Of a stretch of 64,000 nucleotides of DNA, positions 9,680 to 17,947 are shown one piece after another. Numbering within the stretch: the stretch's first letter is position 1; the number at the start of each line of letters is the position of its first letter. This DNA comes from UBA5314 sp040217815. Its GTDB lineage: Bacteria; Bacillota; Syntrophomonadia; Syntrophomonadales; Syntrophomonadaceae. Position numbers and translations under genes: made by a program. Where the stretch lies: positions 30,625-94,624 of the forward strand of contig JBEHWI010000012.1 in assembly GCA_040217815.1 (NCBI GenBank), given 5' to 3'. The notes under the pieces are model-generated. The model was given only the letters and a program-made list of their open reading frames with translations, did no database searches and was not told the origin of the DNA.

Positions 9680-9862
9680 ATGGATACAGTTGCAGCCCGT
9701 TGTTTAATGTGCGGCAAAGGCTACGATGTTCCCGAAGACCACAAGGATTTTAAAAAGCTCAAAGACCAGAACAAAACCGAAGCCGTATTCATATGCGACT
9801 TTTGTAATAACCGGGTCAGGCATGAATCCGAAGAGCAGAACAAGCCCAAGAAGCCGATGTAG
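9680..9862 (+). CDS. Small zinc-ribbon protein (DUF2197/YlaI-like)
   Basis: A 60-residue protein with two CxxC knuckles (C8/C11 and C39/C42) separated by a charged linker. It matches the length and spacing of the YlaI/DUF2197 family found in Firmicutes, whose function is unknown. A GGGGAGG ribosome site precedes the ATG. It sits between the cysteine-cluster protein and the hydrolase, with 32- and 14-base gaps. Confidence 0.75.
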   Translation: MDTVAARCLMCGKGYDVPEDHKDFKKLKDQNKTEAVFICDFCNNRVRHESEEQNKPKKPM

Positions 9863-9876
9863 GAGGATGAACCCGA

Positions 9877-10641
9877 GTGCAAGAAGAGTTAATTGTTGCA
9901 GAAGGCCGCCAACTGGCGTCCTTCTTCTTTATACCTGAAGAGTTCACCCACGTCGTAATAATATGTCATGGTTTTCGCGGCACGCGGGAAAACGGAGGAC
10001 GTATATACTCGTTTGCCGAACGCCTCAACCGGATAGGGCTGGCCGCCATCGCCTTCGATTTCAGCGGCAGCGGCCAGAGCAGCGGAGCTTTTGTCGATAA
10101 CACTTTATCCAACCAGGCAAAGGATCTGGAACTGGTTATTGAACATGCAGCGAAGCGCTTTTCCCGGCCGCTTATATTATTGGGCCGGAGTTTTGGCGGT
10201 TCTACCGTACTGGCCGGAGGCAGCACAGACCCAAGGGTGGCAGCTTTTATCTTTTGGTCGACCCCGGTTCAGCTTGAGCAGACTTTTCGGGGCATGCTGC
10301 AAAACGACTACGATCTCCTGCTTAACGGACAGCCAATTACAGCCCAGGATGATGGTGGAACATTTCAGATTGGCCCCGGCCTGGCCGCCGATTTTAGCCG
10401 CCACAACTTTGAAGAGTATACGGCACGCATTGGCAAAAGGCCGGTCTTGATAATACAAGGTGAGTCGGATCAAATTGTACCGGTAATAAACGGTAAATTG
10501 TTAGAATCATTTTTGCCGGGCAGCAGCCTGTTGTTACTCCCGGAAGCTGATCACCGCTTTACAGCGCACACCACCTGGCGTGAAAATGAGACAATTAAGT
10601 GGATCGAGCGGGAAGTGTTAAAGAGGGGTGAAGGGGAATAG
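9877..10641 (+). CDS. Alpha/beta hydrolase
   Basis: A 254-residue serine hydrolase of the alpha/beta fold. The oxyanion region is HGFRGTREN, the nucleophile elbow is GRSFGGS, the likely acid is in GESDQIVP and the catalytic His in EADHRF. No signal peptide is visible, so it is probably cytosolic; the substrate is unknown. The start is GTG at 9877, ten bases after AGGAGG at 9861-9866. The gene ends in an ATAG overlap with the next frame, which encodes a membrane protein. Confidence 0.85.
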   Translation: MQEELIVAEGRQLASFFFIPEEFTHVVIICHGFRGTRENGGRIYSFAERLNRIGLAAIAFDFSGSGQSSGAFVDNTLSNQAKDLELVIEHAAKRFSRPLILLGRSFGGSTVLAGGSTDPRVAAFIFWSTPVQLEQTFRGMLQNDYDLLLNGQPITAQDDGGTFQIGPGLAADFSRHNFEEYTARIGKRPVLIIQGESDQIVPVINGKLLESFLPGSSLLLLPEADHRFTAHTTWRENETIKWIEREVLKRGEGE

Positions 10642-11225
10642 ACTTTTCCAGTGTAGACAGTGCTGCGGCTATAATCCGCAGCTATGGTTTCTATGGTCCC
10701 CTGGCGGCCTTCCTTCTCTTCTTTTTTCAGGCGGCTGTTCCGGTAATACCGTATCCAATTGTCGCCGGCGCGGCCGGTATACTCTATGGCAGGTTAGGGG
10801 GATTCTGTCTTGCCTATCTAGGGGCTGTAAGCGGGGCCGTCGCCCTGTTTCTATTGTCCCGCAGGCTTTCGGGAAATCGTATATCAGATATTATTATTGA
10901 GAAATACCAGTTCGATCTTAAGGGTTTGGACCAGCGCAAGTTGTTTGCCGTCTTGTTGGCTGCCCGTTTTATACCGGTAATTCCAACTCCGGTCATCAAC
11001 GTCGGCGCAGCAGTCAGTGGAGTACCTTTTACAACCTTTTTTCTGTCTTCCGCGATAGGAAAAATTCTCTGGGCGACAGTTTACGTTTTCCTGGGACAAT
11101 ATTTCATCACAACTTACAATCTCAAAGGTACTATTGCCGCAGTAGGCTTGATTATTATTGTGGTCGCCCTGGGAACAGCTTATTTACGTAAAAGGATTCC
11201 CATTCGTCGAATGGAAAAGGAGTAA
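10638..11225 (+). CDS. TVP38/TMEM64-family (VTT domain) membrane protein, start uncertain
   Basis: A membrane protein with the VTT/SNARE-associated fold. The central part reads P-Y-P-I-V-A-G-A-A-G-I-L-Y-G, and later come LAARFIPVIPTPVINVGAG-like residues and a C-terminal hydrophobic helix. The homologous reading frame is open from 10632 but has no ATG, GTG or TTG before 10854; starting there would lose half the domain. The first plausible initiation point is ATA at 10638. It overlaps the TAG of the hydrolase gene (ATAG) and lies nine bases after GAGGGG at 10623-10628. Starting there gives 195 residues, close to normal family length. A sequencing error or a frameshift fusion with the hydrolase are alternatives. 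Confidence 0.7.
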   Translation: MDFSSVDSAAAIIRSYGFYGPLAAFLLFFFQAAVPVIPYPIVAGAAGILYGRLGGFCLAYLGAVSGAVALFLLSRRLSGNRISDIIIEKYQFDLKGLDQRKLFAVLLAARFIPVIPTPVINVGAAVSGVPFTTFFLSSAIGKILWATVYVFLGQYFITTYNLKGTIAAVGLIIIVVALGTAYLRKRIPIRRMEKE

Positions 11226-11337
11226 AAACCATAATTCCATGCTTTGACAATAAAAACATCCCATGCTAACATATTGAATGGTCTGGGAGTACCTTCCTGA
11301 CATTTTATAAAGCCGTTTTTTGTAAAGGACTTATCAA

Positions 11338-12255
11338 ATGAAAAAGCAAAGATTAATTCAGCTATGCATACTGTTGGCCGTCCTCGGTCTGGTCGGATTT
11401 CTTACCTTGACCGCTTTTACCATGTATAAGCAAAATCATGCCGTGGCAGTTCTGGAGTATCACAACTTCAGCGAAGTTGCGGTGGGCATGGACGATCCCT
11501 GGACCGTTTCCCAAAACGCTTTTCGAGAGCAAATGGCCTATTTAAGTCAGAACTGCCGAGTGGTCTCCTTAAAGACCTTTTTGCAGGAAGTTGAACAGGA
11601 TAAAGAAATCGCTGAAAATACTGTCGTTATAACCTTTGATGACGGATATCGCAGCAATTACCTGTTAGCCTTTCCAATAATAAAGCAGTATAAGGTGCCT
11701 GTCACAATATTTGTTGTGGGCGATTATATAGAAAAGGGCCAGGTTGCAGACTACCCGGCCCTACGTTGGAGCGATATGAAAGAGATGACTGATTCAGGCC
11801 TGGTTGACATCCAGTCGCATACCTATGCATTGCATGAGATGATCACTGATGTCAGTGGAAATCAGACTTCGATTTTAATGAACTATACCACTCCCTCAGG
11901 AGCCCGAGAAAGTGAAACCGAGCATTACCAGCGAATCGAAAACGACCTGGTTAAATCCAACCAGTATATTGAAAGCCATCTTGGAACAAAACCCGATATC
12001 CTATCCTGGCCGTTTGGCTCCTACGATAAGAAGGCCATGAAAGCAGCCAAAAAGGCCGGCTTCCCTTATATGGTATCGAGGGTGGCCTATAGCAATCCAG
12101 TAATCAATGTCGATGAAGCCAACCGCCTGGTGGTTTTCCCGGATATGGATATGAATGCTTTTAAAAATCTAGTTCAGCCGCGCAAGGTGACCTACTGGGA
12201 GTCTCTTAAGCTGCAGTGGGTGAGAATTAAATTCCACGTTGGCCGCCTGCTTTAA
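11338..12255 (+). CDS. Polysaccharide deacetylase family protein
   Basis: A membrane-anchored carbohydrate esterase of the NodB type. The N-terminus has a single hydrophobic helix (about residues 7-29) that would act as a signal anchor and place the catalytic part outside. Motif 1 is VITFDDGYRSNY (about residues 98-109), the metal His motif is SHTYALH near 161-167, and SWPFGSYD matches a later NodB motif. The 305-residue length is normal. Likely substrates are N-acetylated cell-wall sugars, but this is family inference. It stands alone between short intergenic regions. Confidence 0.85.
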   Translation: MKKQRLIQLCILLAVLGLVGFLTLTAFTMYKQNHAVAVLEYHNFSEVAVGMDDPWTVSQNAFREQMAYLSQNCRVVSLKTFLQEVEQDKEIAENTVVITFDDGYRSNYLLAFPIIKQYKVPVTIFVVGDYIEKGQVADYPALRWSDMKEMTDSGLVDIQSHTYALHEMITDVSGNQTSILMNYTTPSGARESETEHYQRIENDLVKSNQYIESHLGTKPDILSWPFGSYDKKAMKAAKKAGFPYMVSRVAYSNPVINVDEANRLVVFPDMDMNAFKNLVQPRKVTYWESLKLQWVRIKFHVGRLL

Positions 12256-12277
12256 TTGTTGTATATTGTCAGGGTAT

Positions 12278-12305
12278 TTACTGACCATCTATAGACTTAT
12301 ATAAT
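12278..12305 (+). promoter_or_regulatory. Candidate housekeeping promoter of the cobT riboswitch leader
   Basis: TTACTG at 12278-12283 and TATAAT at 12300-12305 are 16 bases apart, about 20 bases upstream of the riboswitch. The -10 matches consensus exactly; the -35 is weak. Confidence 0.5.
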
Positions 12306-12324
12306 TAAACCATAAATTAATAGT

Positions 12325-12500
12325 TCATTCCTCTGGTGCCCGAAAGGGGTAAAAGGGAAGCAGGTGCAAGACCTGAGCGGACCCGCCACTGTAAGCGAAG
12401 AGTTCCAGGCCGATAAAGCCACTGGTTGAACCGGGAAGGCGGCCTATAAGGAGCGTTTGATTCGCGAGCCAGGAAACCTGCCTGAGGCAATGCGCATATT
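12325..12500 (+). ncRNA. Cobalamin riboswitch 1 (upstream of cobT)
   Basis: The conserved adenosylcobalamin riboswitch blocks appear in order: GGTGCC, AAAAGGGAA, GGTG, CCCGCCACTGT, the B12 box AAAGCCACTGG (about 12415-12425), GGGAAGGC and GAGCCAGGAAACCTGCC (about 12465-12481). The order and spacing are those of the full-length class. It would reduce cobT expression when cobalamin is abundant. Confidence 0.95.
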
Positions 12501-12511
12501 GAGAGTGATGG

Positions 12512-12551
12512 CAAAGTTCTCAAGCTTAACAGCTTGGGAACTTTATTTTTT
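12512..12551 (+). terminator. Expression-platform terminator of cobalamin riboswitch 1
   Basis: AAAGTTCTCAAGCT pairs with AGCTTGGGAACTTT around a TAAC loop, followed by ATTTTTTA. It lies between the aptamer and the cobT ribosome site, so ligand-dependent termination is the likely mechanism. Confidence 0.8.
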
Positions 12552-12577
12552 AGCTCATTTATAAGGAGGAGAATATT

Positions 12578-13633
12578 ATGGAGTTGTTAGAGAAAACCAT
12601 GTGCAGCATCGGCAAACCGGATCATTTATCAGCTGAAATGGCTTCAATGAGGCTGGACAGCCTCACCAAGCCGCCTGGCAGCCTGGGGGTCCTGGAGAAG
12701 ATCGCCATAAAACTGGCAGCTATCCAGTGCAAGCCCCTGCCTGAGTTGTCTCAAAAGGTCGTTATGGTTATGGCTGGCGATCATGGAGTGGTTGAGGAAG
12801 GGGTCAGCGCTTTCCCGCAGGAAGTCACTCCCCAAATGGTCTTAAACTTTCTTTACGAAGGAGCCGCCATAAACGTATTATCTAAACTGGCTGGAGCCAA
12901 GGTAGTGGTTACTGATGTTGGGGTTATGGGAGAACCCATCCAGCACACCAACCTGAAGGTCAGGAAGATCCGCCAGGGCACCAGGAATATGGCCCGTGAA
13001 GCAGCCATGACCAGGGAGGAAACGGTGGCTGCTATTGAAGCGGGCATCGAACTGGTAAAGGAGGAGATAAAGCAGGGAGCGACCCTCATCGGCACAGGCG
13101 AAATGGGGATCGGCAATACCACTCCAAGCAGCGCCATATTGGCCGCCTTCAGCGGCATGGATGTAGAGCTATTGACGGGAAAGGGAACCGGGGTAAATGA
13201 AAACAGCCTGGCAAAGAAAAAACAGGTTATAAAAAAGGCTCTGGAAATAAACCGCCCTGATCCGGGTGATCCCCTGGATGTGCTGGCCAAAGTGGGAGGT
13301 TTGGAAATAGCCGCCCTTACCGGAGTGGTCCTGGGCGCCGCTGCCCACAGAGTCCCGGTGGTAATTGACGGCTTTATTTCCAGCGCGGCAGCCCTGGTAG
13401 CTTACAAATTGAACGAAGACAGTGTCAATTACATGTTCGCATCCCACCTTTCCCAAGAGCCAGGGCACCGGGTGATCCTGGAACTGATGGAGCTTTCACC
13501 GATGCTGCATCTTGATCTGCGCCTGGGAGAAGGAACCGGGGCGGTTCTGGCTTTCAACCTGTTTGACGCCGCTGTCAAAATAATTCATGAGATGGCCACC
13601 TTTGAAGAAGCCGGGGTCAGCAATAAAAATTAG
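12578..13633 (+). CDS. cobT: Nicotinate-nucleotide-dimethylbenzimidazole phosphoribosyltransferase CobT
   Basis: CobT activates the lower-ligand base by making alpha-ribazole phosphate from dimethylbenzimidazole (or a similar base) and nicotinate mononucleotide. The 351-residue protein has the family landmarks LTKPPGSLG near residue 28, MAGDHGV near 67, IGTGEMGIGNTTPSSA near 172 and the C-terminal LRLGEGTGA containing the catalytic Glu region. GGAGGAG precedes the ATG. It is the only gene after riboswitch 1 and is followed by a second riboswitch. Confidence 0.97.
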   Translation: MELLEKTMCSIGKPDHLSAEMASMRLDSLTKPPGSLGVLEKIAIKLAAIQCKPLPELSQKVVMVMAGDHGVVEEGVSAFPQEVTPQMVLNFLYEGAAINVLSKLAGAKVVVTDVGVMGEPIQHTNLKVRKIRQGTRNMAREAAMTREETVAAIEAGIELVKEEIKQGATLIGTGEMGIGNTTPSSAILAAFSGMDVELLTGKGTGVNENSLAKKKQVIKKALEINRPDPGDPLDVLAKVGGLEIAALTGVVLGAAAHRVPVVIDGFISSAAALVAYKLNEDSVNYMFASHLSQEPGHRVILELMELSPMLHLDLRLGEGTGAVLAFNLFDAAVKIIHEMATFEEAGVSNKN

Positions 13634-13737
13634 GTTATTTTTTAAAGATAAATTATAATATAGACACTACCCATCACAATAACGTCCACAGTTCATTTAG
13701 GCCAGCATTACTGCTAACTTTAAGTTCATATAAAAAG

Positions 13738-13900
13738 CGAACGGTCTCCTTTGGGGGTTAAAGGGAAGTGGGTGAAAATCCCAAGCGGTCCCGCCACTGT
13801 AACCAGCTACAAACCACATTATATCCACTGGATTTTCCGGGAAGGGATGTGGTGAGGATGATCTGGGAGCCAGGACACTGCCGTCGCTTTGCGAAACACC
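13738..13900 (+). ncRNA. Cobalamin riboswitch 2 (upstream of cbiA operon)
   Basis: The same ordered blocks are present: AAAGGGAA, GGTG, CCCGCCACTGT (about 13790-13801), a variant B12 box TATCCACTGG (about 13823-13832), GGGAAGG and GGGAGCCAGGACACTGCC (about 13865-13882). TATAAT at 13654-13659 is a possible -10 upstream. The element lies in the 388-base gap between cobT and cbiA and would control the nine-gene operon that follows. Confidence 0.93.
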
Positions 13901-13941
13901 CCTCGAGGAAGGCCGGTTTTCGCGGTGATTAGCCGCACCAA

Positions 13942-13979
13942 AGAAGCTTCTACCTTAAGGGAGAGAAGCTTTTTATTTT
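13942..13979 (+). terminator. Expression-platform terminator of cobalamin riboswitch 2
   Basis: AAGCTTCT at 13944-13951 pairs with AGAAGCTT at 13964-13971, followed by TTTATTTT. It sits about 45 bases ahead of cbiA. Confidence 0.75.
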
Positions 13980-14021
13980 GCCGGTGCGCGATAATTTTCC
14001 CTATTAAAAGGAGATGTCGTT

Positions 14022-15437
14022 ATGCAATATCCCCGGCTTATTATTGCCGGTGTACAGAGCGGTGTAGGTAAGACGACATTAACTCTGGGCACAATTGCAG
14101 CTTTGCATCGGCGTGGTCAAAAAGTCCAGCCATTCAAAGTGGGTCCGGACTACATCGATAGCGGCCTGCATTTCTGGGCGGCTGAGCGCCCCTCATACAA
14201 TCTGGATACCTGGATGTGCCCCCCGGATATGGTCAGACAGGTTTTCGCAGCCAATGCCTCCCAGGCAGACGTTTCGATCATTGAAGGCGTTATGGGTCTA
14301 TTCGATGGGGCCCGGGTAGGCGACATACAGGGGAGCAGTGCCGATATTGCATTATTATTGGATGCACCGGTCATCCTGGTGGTCAACGTGGAAGCAATGG
14401 CCGGGAGCGCTATAGCACTGGTCAAAGGCTATCGCGATTATCATCCCCGGGTAAAGCTCGGAGGGGTTATCCTAAACCGGGCGTCCGCCTATCACCGCAC
14501 CTATATTCAGCCGGTTATGGAACAAGAATTGGGTATTCCGGTTTTGGGATGTTTTAAACCCAATAAAGAGATCCATATGCCGGAGCGCCATCTGGGGCTG
14601 CTGCCTGCCGATGAAAACCGGGAATTAACAAATCTCATACAGAAAATGGCCGACATGGTCGAAAAGCATCTCGATCTGGACCGGCTGCTTAAAATCGCTC
14701 AAACAGCACCTGAAATTGATATAGCTGCTGCAAAGAATATGGAGAAAAGCCAGGTTCACCTGGGTGTTGCTCGTGATAAAGCATTCAGTTTTTACTACCA
14801 GGACAGCCTTGATTTTCTCGAAGAAAAAGGCGTCCAGCTAGTCTTTTTCAGCCCCATGGAGGATGAAGCTCTGCCTGCTTTGGATGGCCTGTATTTCGGC
14901 GGTGGATTCCCGGAAATGTTCATTGAACATTTAAGCCGCAACGAATCAATGATAAGTTCAGTTATCAGGGCTTACCAGAATGGTATGCCCATATACGCAG
15001 AATGTGGAGGATATATGTACCTCTGCCGCGAACTTGAGGATTGGTCAGGCCGGGTTTGGAACGGAGCCGGTTTGGTTCCCGCCCGGGTTAAGATGACACG
15101 TAATCTCCAGGCTTTGGGCTATATTGAAGCCCGGGCTCTTACAGATTCCCCAATGGCTGCAGCCGGACAAATATTGCGCGGGCACGAATTTCATTATTCA
15201 CGAATAGAAGAAATGGACAAAGGCCCTAACGCTTTTGCCTTTTACGGAGGTTTGAATGCTGACCACCGTCAGGAAGGCTATGCTAAAGGAAACCTGATTG
15301 CTTCTTATTTGCACATTCAAATGCGTTCCCACCCGGAAGCGGTAGAGCGCTTTATCCAATCCTGCCAAAGCTACCGCTTAATGAAGGAGCAGGATACTCA
15401 CCAGACCGGAGAGGCGAGAGCCGTCCAAGGCGAATAG
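14022..15437 (+). CDS. cbiA: Cobyrinate a,c-diamide synthase CbiA
   Basis: CbiA uses ATP and glutamine to amidate the a and c side chains of cobyrinic acid. The 471-residue protein has an N-terminal P-loop ATPase part (GVQSGVGKTTLTLG at residues 7-20, then KVGPDYID). The C-terminal class-I glutamine amidotransferase half has its nucleophile Cys in YAECGGYMYL and a His in SYLHIQMRS. AAAAGGAG precedes the ATG. It is the first gene of a tightly packed operon running to cobC. Confidence 0.96.
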   Translation: MQYPRLIIAGVQSGVGKTTLTLGTIAALHRRGQKVQPFKVGPDYIDSGLHFWAAERPSYNLDTWMCPPDMVRQVFAANASQADVSIIEGVMGLFDGARVGDIQGSSADIALLLDAPVILVVNVEAMAGSAIALVKGYRDYHPRVKLGGVILNRASAYHRTYIQPVMEQELGIPVLGCFKPNKEIHMPERHLGLLPADENRELTNLIQKMADMVEKHLDLDRLLKIAQTAPEIDIAAAKNMEKSQVHLGVARDKAFSFYYQDSLDFLEEKGVQLVFFSPMEDEALPALDGLYFGGGFPEMFIEHLSRNESMISSVIRAYQNGMPIYAECGGYMYLCRELEDWSGRVWNGAGLVPARVKMTRNLQALGYIEARALTDSPMAAAGQILRGHEFHYSRIEEMDKGPNAFAFYGGLNADHRQEGYAKGNLIASYLHIQMRSHPEAVERFIQSCQSYRLMKEQDTHQTGEARAVQGE

Positions 15438-15455
15438 ATTGTGAGGTGTATAGAT

Positions 15456-15821
15456 ATGCCAATAGGGGTGGTCATCATTACCCATGGCAGCAAAAGGAAA
15501 GAAGCCAACGATGAAATGCGTTCACTGGTTAATATGATACGGGAGCGTGATTTGGCCAACCTTTACCAGACGGCCTTTCTGCAATTTGAACAGCCCGCTC
15601 TGGGCGCAGCTGTGGATCAGTTGCTGTCAACCGGAGTACAAACTATTGTAGTTATGCCGTATTTCCTGGTCACCGGCAATCACTTGAGTATTGATATTAT
15701 GGGTTTAATTAAAGATGAACAGGAAAAGCATCCCGATATAAAGTTTATGGTTGCCCGGCATCTGGGTATGCATCCTGGTCTGGTTGATATTGTACTGGAT
15801 CGTATCGGGGAGTGTATTTAA
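15456..15821 (+). CDS. cbiX: Sirohydrochlorin cobaltochelatase CbiX (short form)
   Basis: CbiX inserts cobalt into sirohydrochlorin at the start of anaerobic corrin synthesis. The 121-residue protein matches the short single-domain form, which works as a homodimer. The metal-binding His is in ITHGSKRKEAN, and VVMPYFLVTGNH is the second family block. The ATG at 15456 is preferred to GTG at 15441, because the latter lies inside the GTGAGGTG ribosome site. Its place among late-pathway genes is notable, because no ring-methylation genes are in the window. Confidence 0.88.
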   Translation: MPIGVVIITHGSKRKEANDEMRSLVNMIRERDLANLYQTAFLQFEQPALGAAVDQLLSTGVQTIVVMPYFLVTGNHLSIDIMGLIKDEQEKHPDIKFMVARHLGMHPGLVDIVLDRIGECI

Positions 15822-15838
15822 CAAAAAGGGGATTAAAT

Positions 15839-16411
15839 ATGGCCAGAGTTATCATGGCTTTGGGAGGCAGCAGCAGCGGCAAAAGCGAATATGCCGAATA
15901 CCTAACCGCGTCTCTGGAAGCGCGGCTCGACTGCCCGGTTTACTACCTGGCCACCGCCCGGGTAATCGATGAAGAGTTGGCTGGTCGAGTTGAACGGCAC
16001 CGCTTGAGAAGACCATCCTCCTGGAGTACTATCGAAGAACCCCTGAACCTGGCAGCAGTGCTGTGCAGCCTGGCGTATCAGCCCTTGATATGCCTGGTGG
16101 ATGGGGTGGGCACCTGGATAAGTAATATATTAATTGAAAGCCTCGAGCCTGATAAGGCCTGGGATGCCCGGGCAGAGCTTGGCTGCCTCCAAAAAGTATA
16201 CGACTTTATTGAAGCCTTAAAAGGAATCGATGGCGCAATTGTCATAGTAGCTGATGAAGTGGGCTGGGACCTGTTCCCGGTTTATGAACTGGGCAGGGTG
16301 TTCATGGAATTAAATGGCCTTGCCAATCAAATTCTAGCCGAAGCCAGTACTGATCTGGTTTTTGTCACTTCGGGAACCCCGGTATTTGTGAAAGGCGGGA
16401 TATCAGCATGA
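15839..16411 (+). CDS. cobU: Adenosylcobinamide kinase/guanylyltransferase CobU, copy 1
   Basis: CobU phosphorylates adenosylcobinamide and attaches GMP, preparing it for CobS. The 190-residue protein has the P-loop GGSSSGKSEYAEY near residue 8 and the RVERHRLRRP segment holding the guanylylated His. The later part is diverged from the usual NEVG block (it reads DEVGWDLFPVYELGRVFM). The ATG at 15839 follows AAAAAGGGG; a GTG at 15812 would overlap cbiX. It overlaps cobQ by four bases. A second, more typical CobU lies at 25654. Confidence 0.85.
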   Translation: MARVIMALGGSSSGKSEYAEYLTASLEARLDCPVYYLATARVIDEELAGRVERHRLRRPSSWSTIEEPLNLAAVLCSLAYQPLICLVDGVGTWISNILIESLEPDKAWDARAELGCLQKVYDFIEALKGIDGAIVIVADEVGWDLFPVYELGRVFMELNGLANQILAEASTDLVFVTSGTPVFVKGGISA

Positions 16412-17937
16412 GAAAAACCCGGTGTATAATGCTGCAGGGGACATCGTCTCACGTTGGCAAGAGCCTGCTGTGTACTGCTTTATGCCGCATATTTCACCAG
16501 GATGGATACCGCACAGCGCCTTTTAAAGCTCAAAACATGGCCTTGAATTCCACAGTTACCCCGGATGGGGGCGAGATCGGCAGGGCTCAGGGCGTCCAGG
16601 CGCAAGCCGCCGGGGTGTCGGCCAGCGTCTTAATGAACCCCATATTACTAAAACCCAAACAGGACATGCAAAGCCAGGTGATGGTTCTGGGCAGCCCGGT
16701 AGCCGACATGTCGGCCCGGGACTACAGGAGTAATTTCCTGCCCGGGGCGGTTTCCATAGTGCAGGACTGTATAGAGCGATTAAAAAAGCAATATGAAATC
16801 TTGGTCATAGAAGGCGCGGGAAGCCCGGCCGAAGTGAACCTGAAAGACCGGGATATAGTCAATATGAAAACCGCCGAGCTGGCAGATTCTCCGGTGCTCC
16901 TGGTTGCCGACATAGACCGGGGCGGAGTTTTCGCCTCCCTGATAGGAACCCTGGAACTGCTCGACGCGGATGAAAGGGAACGGGTCAAGGGCTTTATAAT
17001 CAATAAATTCCGGGGCGATCTGGAACTCCTTAAGCCCGGCCTGGATTTCCTGACCGAGAAAACAGGCATCCCCATATTGGGCGTCATACCTTATCTCCAT
17101 GACCACGGAATCGACGAGGAAGATTCGGTATCCCTGTCCGACCACAAGTTATGGGGAGAGGCTAATGCTCCCATCCAGATAGCGGTCTTGCAGCTGCCGC
17201 GCATATCCAATTTTACTGATATCGATGCGTTTATTGGCCTGCCCGATACCAGAATTCGCTATATAAAAAAGGGCGAAGCGATTGGAAAAGTTGATATGCT
17301 GATTATTCCTGGAACCAAGAACTCCATTTTGGACCTGCTTTACTTAAAAGACGAGGGATATGAACGGGAAATTTTAAAACTGGCCCGAGAAGGAGCAATT
17401 ATAGCGGGGATATGCGGAGGATACCAGATGCTGGGTGAAAAGCTGCTCGACCCCCTGGGGATCGAAGCGGGAGTGGGCTCCTTGGACGGACTTGGCCTCC
17501 TGCCGGTTACAACTACTTTTGAAAACCAGAAGAGCACCCACCGGGTGGAAGGAGAAATCCAGGAGCAAGAAGGCTTTTGGGAAAGTATTCAAGGCCAGTC
17601 GGTGTCCGGCTACGAAATCCACATGGGCCGATCCGAGGTGCGGCAGGACGCCGCCTCCTTAATAGTAATTAAATCTCGTTCAAGCCAGCCGGAAAATGTG
17701 ATGGATGGAGCGGCAGCCCCTGGCGGACGGATTTTTGGGACCTACCTGCATGGAATATTCGATAATCCAAACCTTATGCTGGCTTTAGTCAATGACCTTC
17801 GCCAGGCCAAAGATCTGCCGGCTTTGACAAGCGAGGATCTGCCCCTTTACCATAAGCAGCATAAATATGATATCCTGGCTCAGACGGTTCGGGAGTCTTT
17901 AAATATGAACCAGCTTTATCAAATTATGGGGCTGTAA
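16408..17937 (+). CDS. cobQ: Cobyric acid synthase CobQ/CbiP
   Basis: This enzyme amidates the b, d, e and g side chains of adenosylcobyrinate diamide. The 509-residue protein, of normal length, starts with MLQGTSSHVGKS (ATPase P-loop) and contains ENPGAGSPAEVNL-like residues (EGAGSPAEVNLKDRDIVNM). The glutaminase Cys is in AGICGGYQMLG and the His in GTYLHGIFDN. Its ATG overlaps the cobU stop (ATGA). Confidence 0.97.
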   Translation: MRKTRCIMLQGTSSHVGKSLLCTALCRIFHQDGYRTAPFKAQNMALNSTVTPDGGEIGRAQGVQAQAAGVSASVLMNPILLKPKQDMQSQVMVLGSPVADMSARDYRSNFLPGAVSIVQDCIERLKKQYEILVIEGAGSPAEVNLKDRDIVNMKTAELADSPVLLVADIDRGGVFASLIGTLELLDADERERVKGFIINKFRGDLELLKPGLDFLTEKTGIPILGVIPYLHDHGIDEEDSVSLSDHKLWGEANAPIQIAVLQLPRISNFTDIDAFIGLPDTRIRYIKKGEAIGKVDMLIIPGTKNSILDLLYLKDEGYEREILKLAREGAIIAGICGGYQMLGEKLLDPLGIEAGVGSLDGLGLLPVTTTFENQKSTHRVEGEIQEQEGFWESIQGQSVSGYEIHMGRSEVRQDAASLIVIKSRSSQPENVMDGAAAPGGRIFGTYLHGIFDNPNLMLALVNDLRQAKDLPALTSEDLPLYHKQHKYDILAQTVRESLNMNQLYQIMGL

Positions 17938-17947
17938 GGAGATTTAT

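Noticed and set aside
10628..10900. Separate 90-residue gene from GTG 10628
   Set aside because: Its product has no homology pattern, whereas another frame of the same bases carries the conserved TVP38 domain.
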